Shown: positions 1 through 13,100 of the stretch, piece after piece
How positions within the stretch are numbered: position 1 is the stretch's first letter
How the letters are laid out: each line of letters begins with the position of its first letter
Assembly (NCBI RefSeq): GCF_017562075.2
Contig: NC_054083.1
Span: forward strand, 6,275,768-6,339,767
Reading direction: 5' to 3'
Source: Anopheles merus
Taxonomy: Eukaryota; Arthropoda; Insecta; Diptera; Culicidae
Length of the DNA: 64,000 nt
The notes under the pieces: model-generated
Seen by the model: only the letters and a program-made list of their open reading frames with translations
Databases searched by the model: none
What the model was told of the DNA's origin: nothing
Made by a program: the position numbers and the translations under genes

Positions 1-14
1 GCGCAGCAGCTTAC

Positions 15-828
15 TTTTGCATCAGTGCATCGAGCGTTTCCGGTTCGTACCGGTCAACGGCTTGAACGAGTTTCTTCCAATCAAACTTTGGCGGGTAAAG
101 CTAGATTAAGCGAAATCAGAGAATTAACAAAAAATAACACTACAAATCTCTTTTGGTGGTTTGTGATTGAAGCTTAGCAGTAGTACCTTTTCTTCAACAT
201 AGCGATTCTCGGGATTGCTGTACGCAGTAGAAACGTGTACCACAGCGCGCAACTGAGGGGCCGTAGCTTTAAGCATCTCGAACAGTTCCTGTGTCGAGCA
301 AATGTTTGTCTTGATGGCATCCCTTAGTGGATCATCAAAGCGGACGCTGGCGGCCAAATGGAATGCCACCGAAACGTTGCTCAGCCTCTGGATGTCCTCT
401 TCGTACATTCCTAGGCGTAGCTGCGTAATATCACCGAAAACAGGGACCACCTTGTTCAGGGCAGATTTGTTTTCCTCCTTCAATCGGTCGAACAGCTGGG
501 TGGAAAATGGAAAGCAATGTACAGTTCGTCACAAAACATTTGAAAACACGGCACACCCTTAGATCGGCAAGTAACATAGTGTATCAGCGCGTTATGCGCG
601 TTATTCAGTCACACTCACAGGACAGGCGGCGAGCTCGGTAACGCGCGTTTCGATCGATTTGCCGCGCTTATTGCGCATCAGCACAAAGATGCGCCCAATA
701 TCTGGGCAAGAGCGGAGCAGCTTCTCGATCAACACCTTCCCCAGGAATCCCGTTCCACCGGTAAGAAAAACATCCTTGTTGGCGTAAAAATCCGTCACGG
801 ATTCGTAACATCCCGACTGTGTCGTCAT
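15..828 (-). CDS. Fatty acyl-CoA reductase, N-terminal part (cut by left window edge)
   Basis: Seen: three coding exons on the minus strand, 828-619, 495-187 and 100-15, joined by GT-AG introns in phase 0. The ATG at 828 opens a protein with the Rossmann NADP(H)-binding motif TGGTGFLG at residues 23-30, followed by KSIETRVTELAACP, an AFHLAASVRFDD segment and VSTAYSN. This order is typical of the NAD_binding_4 domain of insect fatty acyl-CoA reductases, which reduce fatty acyl-CoA to fatty alcohol for wax, cuticular hydrocarbon or ether-lipid synthesis. The third exon encodes the usual YPPKFDW stretch and ends at a GTAAGC donor. The catalytic YxxxK motif and the C-terminal sterile domain should lie beyond the left edge. 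Insects carry many paralogues, so I give no symbol. Upstream of 828 I see only non-coding DNA. The family call is firm; the exact paralogue is unknown. Confidence 0.9.
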
Positions 829-3014
829 TTCTTCCCTTTTTTCACGACGCCTCGTTGGATGTTGAATTGTTGTTCAATTTGTGGGCACTTGCACCTGCAC
901 GCAACAAAAACGCAACGCTCTGCTATTGCACTGCACTGCCCCCGTGTAATGGGATGGCCACTCGTCTGCGATCGTGATTGATCCACTGCGAACGCCACAC
1001 TAAACCGCGAACCGATGGCGGGCCCTAGTTTTATGCCTTTTGTCCTGCCACGCGACGACACCGGACGCCACTCTAATTGTGCTGCCCGTACGCGAAGACT
1101 CAAGGTCCTGGCCGATAAGACCCTGCAGTGCGCGCAATGCAATGAAAGGGAATTGTAACCTCATGCGAGATCGATGACTCGTAGCAGCAACGATCCTTGC
1201 TCACTGCCAAGGTTTACGTGCGCACAAGACGAAGGAGTAGTAAGAGCCGTCATTGACATTGAACACGTATATACGCTGCTTATTCTGTCATGGCCTACTC
1301 GAACTACTTTCCCCACGAACGGTACACAATTGGTACTGGCAGGGAGGCAGCAGTTTACCGATTATCGTACGATTATTTTGTTGCGCTTGTTGATCGCATT
1401 GGGTTTGGGTTGAGGAGGGCTCCACAACCTGGCACTTACTGAGCCGCTGGTGGTGGGTTTTAGCATTGATAAAGTGTTTTCTTTGCGAATGAGAATGTGC
1501 CGGAGCGCACACTCAAATGTACGTTACAGCAAAACACAAATTGTTGCAAATTAATTCTAAAACTTTGAATGACGGTTCTTACCTGCATTTGCCCCACTAT
1601 TGAATGGCCCTTTGCGATGTAACGTTCTCGTTGGTGCTGGTAATAATTATTGAATATTTATTGCTGATTGTAAATATTGCGTAACGCGCAGTTAAATTGT
1701 AGCAATATGTTTTACTGAATATATTCGATCGATGCGTATCAATCGGGCTCTGTTAATCAATGTTGGTGATGGCGATGAGTCGATGGGATTTCGATGGGAT
1801 TTGTACCATTTCAGCTCATCAACTTCGGTAGCTTTGGTGATACTATTTAACGGTATTAGCATATGCAACTGCAGTGCAAAAACTTTCCAACATTCTCTGA
1901 CAACGCTGGTAGGGCGTGTAACCGTTGTGGCCCCTACAACCTCCCGGGCACATTCACTACATCCGGCCACACGTGCAGCCTTGGTCGTGTAAGGCGTAGC
2001 GCGGAATTTCGGTGCGCCAATCGTGTTTGCTGTAACTTTACCTACCTTAGCTAACATGGTTAGTGAGCCGTCTGTATTGCACGGTACTGGAACTTTATGA
2101 TGAGTGATAAAACTTCTTCATCGGCGTAACCGGCATACCACCATTAATGGGCACATGACCCAGTGCTTTGTCACGCTCACCTAACGCTCTAGGTCACTGT
2201 TTGTAGAAACAGTAAAAACTTCTTATTTTCACTCGACTAAACACATCCTTCAGTTCATTACGTTCAGTTTCATGTCTCTTCCGTCGATGTTTAATCATTT
2301 GTAAGCGATGTTAACGTGGCTGTATCGAGAATTATTCCTCGCTTTAGGATTGCCGGTGAGAATGCTATGAATGCTGATATTTCAATAATTTTCAAGACAT
2401 CAATTTGTTGTGGAGTAAAATTTGGCGCACTTTTGGCAAACTTGTTGTAATGACAGAAACGTTCTGTTCCATTTGTAAATGACGAAACACCAGTCACTAC
2501 TACTGTTCATTCAATTTTCAAAGCACACAAATTCAACTCTTTGATAACACACGTTCCAAGCAAGGCATGTTCCATACCTGCGCAATTACTTTGATTTACA
2601 AACCACCCACCCTCTCCCTACACCAAACTATGAGAGACGTGACACAAAAGGTAGATGTAAATGGCGAAAGATGGTGACCCCGTCTACCGGTAGCTCGATC
2701 GATTGCATATTTGATGCTGCTGATAGTGAGATGTCGGAATCAGGTGTCACACTTTAGACCGCGGTTCCGCTTCCTGATCGCGAGCATACGCGTCATTTGA
2801 ATATTTGGAGCGCTTTTGTGTGTCGGAAACGCGGTGTTATCGACATCGTTTCGAAATGACTTGAATGCCTTTGTGTGAAATGGATTCATAAATCCATTTA
2901 TGCTCTTTAGATGGAAGTGAAGTTATGTTTCAGTTCTAGAAAAAAAAATGTGAGAGTGAAACTGTATGTTTTATATTAACTAAAATATAAAAAAACTAAC
3001 TCACTCGAAACATT
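829..3014. other. Intergenic DNA upstream of the reductase gene
   Basis: About 2.2 kb with no coding exon I can support. The part next to the reductase start, about 830-1150, is relatively GC-rich and is the likely 5' UTR and promoter side of that minus-strand gene, but I cannot fix a start site. The open frames here are short, lack family motifs and overlap on both strands. No transposon end was recognised. Confidence 0.4.
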
Positions 3015-3212
3015 TTCTTCTTCTGCTTCTTTGGCGTTGCACCGTTACGCCTTCGGTATTACTTTTGGGCTTGATTGGCACTAAGAGCCATATTGATTAT
3101 TCATAGCAGGATAATTAGTCGCACGTATGGAGGTAAGGTCTTTTCGGGGCTAGAATCCATGACGGGCATGATGTTAAGTCGTACAAGTTGACTGTATTAC
3201 GTGACCGGCATT
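3015..3212 (-). mobile_element. tRNA-derived SINE copy (S2)
   Basis: Read on the minus strand, this stretch matches the clearer SINE at 48012-48216. Shared features are a box-B-like GGATTCTAGCCCC (complement near 3145-3157), the flanking ATGACGGGCATGATGTTAA block, a CAGGATAATTAGTCG segment, and an imperfect GAAGAAG-type tail (plus-strand cttcttctgcttcttt). It is more diverged than the 48-kb copy. The ends are approximate and no target duplication was found. Confidence 0.6.
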
Positions 3213-3638
3213 CACTAAATAACTAGCATTTGAAAATTAACTTCAAAATTGTTTACATTACAAATTTGTTTCTAAAGCATTGACTATTTGAGTCAGATAC
3301 TATTCGGATTGGCTCATGGAGTCGGTCTCTTAATACAGTCGTCAATTATCATTGTGACTGTCCAGTTATGATCACACCAATTAGGCACGCTTGTCAGCCA
3401 AGCTTATGAGTGGTTCAGACAAACCTAAACCAAAAGTGGTTGTAACGCCAAATAATATGAAAATACTACAGTGAGATCACTCTAAGATGTCCACAAGGGG
3501 TCCGGGGAGCACAGGTTGGTCACTATTCTAGAGAATGACGAAAATAAAACACTAATTACGGACAAGTTTTAGAAGCCCCAGGAAGCTGGACTCTGATGCC
3601 GAACCGCGATATAGTATGAACTCACTGCAGTGAACATG
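3213..3638. other. Intergenic DNA, no feature recognised
   Basis: AT-rich sequence between a SINE copy and the first CCCAAATAGCCAG end. No exon, RNA gene or repeat end was identified. Confidence 0.4.
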
Positions 3639-4110
3639 CCCAAATAGCCAGCTCGTACTTTATAGCTGATTTGGGGCTGTTTAACGAATAATCGGTCCGA
3701 TGTCGAACTTTGTGGGTGATTAAAAGGTGAAACGGTACTTGGTAGAACCATCCCAAATAGCCAGAAATGCTTAAGCAGCTCATTTTGGCACGCTAAAGAT
3801 CGCTGTTCTAATTCGCCTTTTGCAGTAGATAAACAGCATCAAAGTTCTATGTGGGTCTTTCAAACAGCGCCTAAGCAGCTTCCTTATGTCACGATGTCAG
3901 GGATTATTTTTCTTTGTGTTTTATTTTCAAGCAAGCGTCATCGATGAAATCAACAACAAGATTTGTTTCGTTTAAACACATATGTATATTTTTAAATCTT
4001 TTGTATTGATGAATTACACAAAATTTTACACAATTTACTGCCTTCAAGTTCCATCATGAACCCTACGCATAGTGCTAATCAGCCGCAAAGTTCCAAAGAG
4101 TACCAACTAT
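3639..4110. mobile_element. Rearranged copy of the CCCAAATAGCCAG element (head-to-head ends)
   Basis: From 3639 to 3751 the sequence is the reverse complement of the right end of the element seen at 13101-13765, starting with its CCCAAATAGCCAG terminus. At 3752 a second CCCAAATAGCCAG begins and runs forward through the left half (the TTAAGCAGCTCATTTTGGC block and onward). Near 4041 it jumps, with an internal deletion, into the right-arm repeats and stops near 4110 without a right terminus. Two ends are therefore joined head to head. Breakpoints other than 3639 and 3752 are approximate. Confidence 0.75.
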
Positions 4111-7100
4111 AAAGCACATATTCAATAGTTGGCAGGGAATCGAAGTTCAACCAGTGAGTTCAGACTGTATTGCGGATTTGTATGATTAGTTATGCATTCA
4201 ATTGGCATTCTGCTAGAGATTTTCTGTCGTCGTATTTTCTTCTTTGTTGACCCAAATACGTCTGCCAAGATTAACTAGGACGTTCTTTCGAGAATTAAAA
4301 AAAGTGACAAAAGTATTAAACCGCTGATTTACCAGCTACTACCGTCAACTTGCCTATAACACGCAATAAGTCCGACATGAGAATTTTATCACTTTACTAT
4401 TTTGTATAGAACTAACATTTAAAAATATTACTATTATTACAAAACTCACAATTTTTAGTAATTCTAATTCGTCGGTGATTGTAATTCTTATTGTTAGGTT
4501 TTTTTATGTTTTTTTAATAGTATTACACTCAAACATATAAAGGAATGCTCCAAAATTAATAAAAATAGGAATATTGTGGTTGACGCATTATTCTAAAGAT
4601 AAAGACTCAGACGATTATTCTTTTTATAGCTGGAAATAAGTGTATTTCAACAGAGTAAATTGTATCACAAAAACTTTACAAGCACTGTAATACTAATATG
4701 ATATCAAATATGGTGAGCTGTAAACTGTATCACTCACAGATGTAAATCTACCATTATCACTTATTAAACTCCTATTGTTACAACCGGATTCCATCACCTG
4801 TTGCACTTTGTGCCGCAGATGGAGCAGCAACATTAGAAAAATAAACATCATGCTTCATCACAACCCCTCGTACTTAACTTCAAACAGGAGCTTCCTTTCG
4901 AACACTAGTCCGACACTTGCAGTACGGTGAAAGTGATGTAAAATAGTATGATGCCATAAACCAAACATACAACACTTTGCAATCCAATCAACACGGCTGA
5001 CGGAAAGTTAGAGTATTCGTCCAACGATAGTGCTACAGCACAGCCGGGCATAGAGCGTATCGATTGTATCATGTTTTAATATGCTCACATGAATGATGTG
5101 TGTTTGTGCCGGTGACCTAGGGACCAACGGTCCCCAGAGTGATACTTATGGGAGCACTTCGTTCCGGCAAGGGATTACAGTGCTCTTTCTTACAACATCA
5201 GCCACAGAGCCCACACTCTGAGCCCGGGTCACAGGATTCTGCATTATTTGATTTGATTTTGCCTTTCGTGTGGCATTTTCCGAATTTGGAAACAGACTAG
5301 GAGACGAAACTGGTACCCACTGCTGCCATTCTCGGCATCCCTGGGCTCATTCAACAAACTCTTTTGATCTGACAGGGACTTCCACATGTCAGCGTACGTT
5401 TTTCGGATTTGGCTCCGTTCTTATGTTATTGCCCGTTTTCCCTTCGACTCCGTCGATATACACGGTGACTTTGGGGATCACACCGTATCCAAAATAGACA
5501 ATCTTACGAGGCCCCCCGACCGGAACAATGTGTTGTAACAAGCCCGCGTCCGGGTATAATGTTGAGTTGAGTCAAACTGAAAACATTTTACTCAAAAGTT
5601 ACCTTTTTTTGTTGCATCGCACACGCGTGGCAGCTAGCCTTGTTTGATCCTGACCATCCTACCACGAACTGTGGGGACGGGTGAGTAAAAATGAAAACAA
5701 ATTCAATAGCCGATGGGAGCATCCCGCTAACTTAGCCCCGCCGCTGAACTCTCCACCAACCAAAAAATAAAATAAAAAACGAAAGCCATCACCATTTCTA
5801 GTACACCATTATACGCTGCAGGGTAAAGTTTATCCATTACTTCGCGAATAATTTTAATTCGCGAATCTCCTTCGGTATCTAGCATTAAATATGTATCCGC
5901 AGTGACGAGGCAGTGTGGTCCCAATATACCGCACAACGTTTGCGAAATAACGCGACCGTCGTAAGCGCGTATTGCTTCAGCGTCGCCTCAAGCAAGATCC
6001 GGTGTAACACAATCGAAAAGATGCGGTGCGTGGAAAAGGAACTGGGCGGGTGGGTAGACAAAAATGTCTGTAACATGGCTGAAAGCGAGAGCAGAAACAA
6101 AGGACGGTGTAAATCATCCACCGTGGTATCTGAAATATGTATTAACAGCAGCTTACAGTGCAAAGCATTTGCATGCGACAAGAACCATCAGTTAGTGTTC
6201 AGTTTGACTGCGACTAAATATTTGATTGCTTACTACACCTCCTACTACTATTACTACTAGTACTACCAATGTTGAGCTCCTAGCGTGCTGTTGTGTACTG
6301 TTTGAAACGCTTTAAACCATTACGATACAAACGCTTTGGATAAGTACTTTTGTGGCACTTTACTCCACTCCCACTACCTTATCGTGCACAACTTCACGTT
6401 TTGTCTCGAGAATCTCCCCAGTACTTACGATGGACGGTTTACAAGCACTTTAAGCTTTAAGCGAATCGTCCCAGCCACGAAAACAACAACTGCATCTCGG
6501 TTCCGGGTCCATCATTATTTCTTACTTAATGTTTCACAATCCTCTTAACAGTTCTCCCCACTGCCTCGCGTCGTGCACCAGCAGTGCCTCCGCCTAATCA
6601 GAAACAATATAGCAAAACAAAAAACACATGTGTAATAAGTTCGATAGACATGTGTACATATTCCTCTTTCCCTCGCTCCCTTTTTGCTTTCATTTTTTTT
6701 TAATTTAACCTTCCGCTGCATGGTTCGACCTTAAACAGTGCCACTGGAATACGGTGGCAGGCTGCTCCTCTGATTAAAGCCACAGTAACCGGGGCCGGGG
6801 ATCATCGCACTTTCCCCGGCGATGTGACAATGTGACCGCAGATTATGTTCTGGTTTCTTAAGTCACAAGAAACTGCATTAAAATAGCCCGAAGGTCGCCC
6901 GAGAACAGCGCGAGGACGAGAAGCGAAATACCACCAGATAAGAGAAAAATCTTTCCCTCTCCCCAGCATCCAAGCTGCGCGAGCGATATGATGAAGCATT
7001 ACGGGATGTGGTCGTCCCATTCCAGCGTCGTCCTTTTCGTTTATCGTTCGTACCCTTACACCGCTGACAAAAACCTTCCATCGAGTTGGTGCCAAAATGA

Positions 7101-8443
7101 AAAACGCACACAACCCCGCAGGGGTAAACTTCCCGCCACGGTACACGGCACCCGGAATCCCAGGGAATCCCGGGGAGCCTTGGGGGCAGGTCTACGGTCG
7201 GTACGCTACGTCGCAATGCTAATGTAGTAGCACACGTGCTGTATTGTTGCCAAGAATGTTTCAAGGATTAATCAAACGTGTACACCACAAGAGCAAGCAG
7301 AAGAAAAAGAAGCAGCAGATAAGGTAAAGTTGTATCCAGTACGGCCAAACCGGGTACTTGCTCACTAATGCTGCCGATTATGCATTCATCACGGTATGCT
7401 CAAAAGCGTTGGCTATTACCTTCACGCCACGAAAACCACATGTTTGCTCGCTTGCTTCAAAATCAAATTAGGAATTCAGAATCGCTGCAAACGGGACATA
7501 CGCGTATGGCCAGCGAACCAGTCGGAACTGATATGATGCCATCGCAGCGTAACGAATGCATGTGCGAATGCGAGCCAGCCAGCCAGCCGACGACGCCAAT
7601 GCAACGACGTTCCCCAAGTCCGAGCCGTATCCGAACACACCCAACTAGATGCGCAGACTCACCAAACCCCAACGAAGGAGAGTTTGTTTTTGTTGCGGTC
7701 TTTCTCAAAAGTGCCAAGGAAAAGATAGCCCTAACCTAATCGTACAGCCTTACTCCCTGCCATACTCAGTGCTCCTTCGGGCGCCATTCAGCCCGTCCGT
7801 TGAAAGGAGATGCAGCCAAAAGGATGAATGCAGCATATGGTTGTTATTGTGTTTTATGTGTTTTTACGCTTCGCAAGTCCATGCTTTGCACGTTAGCGGT
7901 TCCTTTCCTGCCGTTGCCGGAGGTGCCCCTTTTCTAGACCGCCCATTTGCCCGCCCCTTGCCGCCTAGATGACCCAAAAAAGGGTGTCATACGGGGCTTG
8001 ACGAGTAGAGATGTGTGTCTAACACAATGCACTCTTCAGCGGCAATGCCACTAACCATAATAACTCTTTCGGATTTCAAATGAATGGCTTGTTTGGGTAT
8101 AGGTGGGGCTTACGCATGATGGCCAGCGGCGCGGTTCGCGGATGGACCGGTACCCCCGGTAGGATAGCAGAGCGGGCGTCATTCTTTGCCGTTTGTTGGC
8201 GCTCCATCTCACAGTGCCGTCGTACAGAAAAAGGCATTACCTTTTGAATGGCTGGCCTGAAAACACAGTGCTTGAAAACGGGAAGGTCACAAGTCAGTGG
8301 AAAACAGCGGTGCGACTGTGGCATGAACGCTATGCGCTGGCAAACGGGATAACTAGAGCGTTTGGCAGATCTCTTTGTGTATAGATGTATAAAATTCGTG
8401 TCCCACGGGCATACGCGAACCCGATACGCAGTTTATATGATTT
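4111..8443. other. Gene-free AT-rich stretch
   Basis: About 4.3 kb without a supportable gene. It includes GC-richer patches (5240-5560, 6780-7240, 7600-8350) whose open frames show no family motif, splice logic or protein-like continuity. An open frame on the minus strand at 5936-5727 reads somewhat protein-like (a DSRIKIIREVMDKLYPAAYNG segment followed by a possible GTGTAC donor) but has no recognisable upstream exon, so it is not called. Confidence 0.35.
6229..6267. repeat. Imperfect (TAC)n triplet repeat
   Basis: Short run of TAC/CTA triplets with interruptions. Confidence 0.7.
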
Positions 8444-8451
8444 ATATAATT

Positions 8452-10470
8452 CAGCTGTGTCAAACTCATTTCATCGGAGGGCCGCAAGTACAAATTTTCA
8501 GTGATTCGCGGGCCGCAAAGTTGAGAATAAAAAATATTCCCCAACATTCATATAAAATACTGTATAAGATCATTATTATTAGACAAATTGACTTTTTGTA
8601 CTCCTCGCTTCAAATCTGGAATCGTTAGTCATAAACAAATTTGCGATGTTATTTTTCTATGTGCTTTTTGATGTGAAAAAATGTTTAATGTACTTTAAAA
8701 GTCATATATAATTTTTTTTTTATTCTTATTATTAAAATAGGATATTTTTCATTAGTATCGTTCTCACACGGCAGTTCTACTAGAAAATATCTGTCAAACA
8801 CACTTTTTCACAGAGGTAGGGTAAGTCTAGCATCGTGTAGCGAATCTTATTCAAGCAATCCGAGCTATTAATCGCTGGATGAATAACGAAAATATTTGAC
8901 CGCAATTTTTCGACAGATCAACAGCTTGGTATATTCATTTCTTTTAGCAAGAACCCGTTTTTTATGAAAAATCTTATTAAATTACGATAATTTTATCAGA
9001 CGCAGATTCGTGGTGCGTGATCCCAAAAAGATCGGCAAATATTTTTTTGACACTTGAAGGGAAATGATTCGCGAATTACAGTATGGAATGTGTGAGCTAA
9101 TCTATTAATAAGCCATGTATTACAGGACTACGGTATTTCGTTTATTTTGATCCTTAATCTAAATCCTTTTATCAAAAACAAAAAAACAGAAGTGGCTCCA
9201 ATCGAACATCAAAGATGTAACATACACAGCAGATCTGATCGGAGCAATTCGGAGCCGACTAAAGCCTTTACTCGGCAGTCAGAGGCATTGAGATCGATAG
9301 GACCGACCGGAGCCATTTCTGACTGCAGACTAGCCGCGACAACCGATTTCTCCAACGGTTTCGAATGACTCTAGACCAGCGGTCGGCAAAGTCCGGCCCG
9401 CCACAACGTTCAATCTGGCACCCGAATTGGTTTTCTAATTATGAAACATGGGAAGAACCTATCCGTACATATATTAATGATCATCTTTGAGGAGTATCTC
9501 ATTTCATACCGTCAAACTCTTCCAACTTCGATTATCATAATATGGATAAAAGGAATCATCATTATGGTCGAATTCGAGGTTACATTTTTACTATATAATA
9601 TTAACATTGCAGGCACATCCCTGGTGATAGCAAATTAATAAATAAGAAACGAAAAGGAATTTTCGCATTCTTTATCTTTGGCTAACAATCAGTTGGAGTA
9701 AGAAAAAACTTTCCACGATTGAAAACAAACTATTGCTTTTTTACGAGAACAACGATATAATCTATTTGTGAGTGATCTGATATCAATTATTCTGACTCAG
9801 AATTACTTATTCGTGGAGTATTATGATAATTAGCTAATTTACTTTTTCGGAGGTTATCAATAAGATATATTACTCTTGCTTTTTTGTTTTGACTGATCAC
9901 ACTTTTGCGCACTCTTTTACTGATACTTAACTGATGAACCTTTGCAATTTGATTCAAAAATTGTAAATATCAAGTTTCAACTTTATTTTGATGCCATAAT
10001 TAAAGAAAAAAACAACAATATCACCAATCGATATAATTTTTTTTCTTCTTAAATATTTTGATGAGAGTGGCAAGATGATAAGTGCAAAACAAACTTCATT
10101 TCCTCGCCCGCGGCTTATGATCATTTACTAAATTTGGCCCTTGGCATCAAACGTTTGCCGACCGCTGCTTACCGAGTGGAACTGTTGGTTGGATTTTGCC
10201 GGAATCGGAGCCGGAATAGCTAAGATCGGAAATGGTTTTGAGCCGTGGAGCTATTCCGACAATCAATCACTAGTTGCTGCGAAGTTTTCAAATTTGTTTG
10301 ATTGTTCTTCTCTCGAAAATTTAATACACCTCGACAAATAGTAATAACAGATTTTTGGTTTGCAGTGATTTTGGTTTTGATTTCAGCACTTCTCAAAATA
10401 TTCTCTCGGGCCGCATTCAGAATCGACGCGGGCCGCATGCGGCCCGCGGGCCGCCTGTTTGACATACCTG
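8452..10470. mobile_element. hAT-type DNA transposon remnant, GC-rich ends, 8-bp target duplication
   Basis: The left end reads CAGCTGTGTCAAACTC and the right end, in complement, CAGGTATGTCAAACAGGC, giving terminal repeats with 12 of 14 matching bases. The element is flanked by a perfect 8-bp direct repeat ATATAATT at 8444-8451 and 10471-10478. CAG ends plus an 8-bp duplication are diagnostic of the hAT superfamily. Just inside both ends are GGGCCGC-rich stretches in otherwise AT-rich DNA. No transposase frame survives, so it is non-autonomous or decayed. It contains another element at 9377-10167 and a CGGAGC-rich patch at 9190-9360. Confidence 0.85.
9377..10167. mobile_element. Nested hAT-like non-autonomous element
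   Basis: The left end CAGCGGTCGGCAAAGTC and the right end (complement CAGCGGTCGGCAAACGT) form inverted repeats matching over at least 14 bases, with an inner GTCCGGCCCGCC/TTTGGCCC pair typical of hAT ends. It sits inside the 8452-10470 element. The adjacent 8-mers CTCTAGAC and CTTACCGA do not match, so a target duplication is not supported; it may have decayed. The interior has no transposase frame. Confidence 0.7.
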
Positions 10471-10498
10471 ATATAATTGAACCTGCACGCTGTTTCCC

Positions 10499-10502
<4 letters not shown>

Positions 10503-10538
<36 letters not shown>
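10503..10538. repeat. (TG)n microsatellite
   Basis: Uninterrupted TG dinucleotide run of about 17 units, just outside the right end of the 8452-10470 hAT element. Confidence 0.95.
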
Positions 10539-10542
<4 letters not shown>

Positions 10543-12522
10543 GGATTTGTTTAATGTCAAGATAAGCTGATTAAAAGATAGTTCTTAACCGGTTGCATCG
10601 GTAGCCGATGCAGATGAATGCGAGCGATTCATTAACTTTATGCATAGCATTTAATATTGCGGCTTTTATTGAATTTTGCTCGATAAGAGCTCTATTCTAT
10701 TAAATTTTTGATTATGTCCAAATTGTTACGATTCGGAGTTGAATTATTCAAATTATAACACAAACAGGTCATTAACGAACTTTACTGGAATAAATAACAC
10801 GACAACTCAACCCCTATCTAATGCAAAAGTTATTCAAAAAAATCGTTTCTATGTTTGTGCCTTTATCCATTGAGTGGATAAATGTTATAGTGTTGCAACT
10901 TGCAACACAACATAAGAAATGTATGAAATTTGCATGAAAGCATTTGTAAATTTAAACTATTCCTTCACTAATCGAAATAGTCACCGAAACAAATAAGATT
11001 ATTTACAGAAAATAATACAACATAACCAATGCACAGTGGGCAACGGCCACACAAACGCCGGGATGAAAATCAATTCCTCGTGCTATTGCAGTTTTTCTTC
11101 ATTCAATACAATTGTTCTTACTATTCAGGGTAGTCCTACACTAAAATCGTCAAGACAGCGAATAAAACTTAATAATTATCGCTCACAACATTGCATTATT
11201 GCGTATCAGTTAACAGCATCAACAGTAAGTGTTAGGAATTAAAACGAAGGTGGAATAAGATTCTGACTGAACATGAGTTTTTAAAATATTACGCGCTAAA
11301 AAAGTTGTGTTTTTTATGGTTTGTTTGGAAAAGAGCTGATTCCTATCTTACGACCTTATTTAAACTGCTTTGTTTTTTTGCCTGTTTGTTTCAAATGCCC
11401 GCTTATGACAGGTAGTTGGATACTGGTGGTTAATGGCTCAATACAACAACACGTCAAAATCGCTCGCGCCTTTTTTCAAGAAAAAGTTTAATAATTTTCG
11501 GGGTCTCTGATGGTCGCAGCTAGTTTTAACGACAAAATGTAGGATAAATGATGATCTTTCTTATAATATACGACTCACGAGTGAAATCGAATCGAATCAT
11601 AAAAAAAAAAATCACTCTCCAAAATGAAAATATCCAAAAATTCAGCAGGGATGTTTGGTTTTCAATCATTTATGAACTTTAAAAACAAGTTTTTGTAAAA
11701 TATTCAGACATAGCATCTAAGTATGACAAAAAACCTTTCCAACGAAACATTGATTATCAAAATTTAAGCATCATATACTAAAATATAATGGTTTATGTTC
11801 GGTCGAAAAATAGCTCCAATTTGGGACAAAAAACACAAAGTTTACACTTTGATGGCCTATATCTCAGTAAGTTTAAGATAAAAACGTGAAATATTTTGGT
11901 TTTAACTAAGTTTAAGTATCTATTTTAAGAAAATGAGTTTGGTGTTAACCTGCGATGAAGTTGGTTTTTAGATTTTTATTCAGGCGTTTGCCCAATGTAC
12001 AATGGTTACAAATAGAAAAAGGTAGAATGAACAATATCGGGTCAGTTCTTGAGTGGCTGGACGAACTGTTTCGTTTTAGTGCTCCTGACGTCTACTAATA
12101 GTGTAAATTGCCTATCCAAAAGGGTCGGACGAACGAATGAATGTACTTGTATAAAGAACAAGGGGAGAGAACTCTTAGATGTTATTCTTATTGCATTATT
12201 TTTTAAGGCGCTGGCCACGTGGTACATACGTTAACTCGCACAACTTAACACCATGTGCGTATAACACGTTCTTATATGGTCGAAGCCCCGTATGCATCCT
12301 GACAAAAATATTTGTCTTTCCTTTGACAATTGTTTAATTATTACGTTGCCGTCGTACAAGAACACAAGAACATCGTAAGCAAGTAGCAAGAATAAGAGAA
12401 GGCATTTTTGTTACCAAGTGCAACGATGTGACCACGATTTAAAGATTTATGTTTATGTTCCATTTGCAAAACACTACTCTTTATTACTCTCACGTCATTG
12501 CGGCGATTTTCGATTTTATATA
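10539..12522. other. Gene-free AT-rich stretch
   Basis: About 2 kb with no exon, RNA gene or clear transposon end. Open frames are all below 70 codons and unrecognisable. Confidence 0.4.
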
Positions 12523-13100
12523 GAGGAAGATAGGTAAAGACGGACACTTCTCATAAATGCATAAAAAAGGTAATTTTCGAAAAAATCAACAATGCAGCAT
12601 CGTAACTTACAGACATTACAAACAACACATTTGAGAACATTTTTGGCATAATATATGCAACATTTGTTTAAATCCACTTACTACGGACAATGCTGCTGAC
12701 ACCTGTTCCCTATTCGCTGAGCATTTTGCCAATGGTCTGTCTAGACCGGAGAGTCAACCTTTGACAGAGTCTGAGGGCATACGGCCTGGTTTAAACTCCG
12801 TCGCATGGGTTGAGGGTATTGTCAATGTTAATACAGTCTCTGAAGCTCTTAAAAAACTTAAGCCATCCTTCTCCCCAGGACCGGATGGAATACCAGCCTC
12901 GGTTTTTAAAAAATCACATTCTCTGTTCGTCCCTCTATTGGTAAAATTGTTTAACCTATCTTTGTTCTCGTCTTCATTCCCTTTATTGTGGAAGCGAGCG
13001 TGGCTAGTTTCCATACACAAAAAAGGTAACCCGTCTGTCATTGCCAATTACCGTGGCATCGCAATACAATGCGCAATAACCAAGGTATTTGAGCATATTA

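Noticed and set aside
5727..5936. Minus-strand open frame of 69 codons with a protein-like segment and a possible splice donor
   Set aside because: No matching upstream or downstream exon, no family motif and no clear acceptor; length is within chance expectation.
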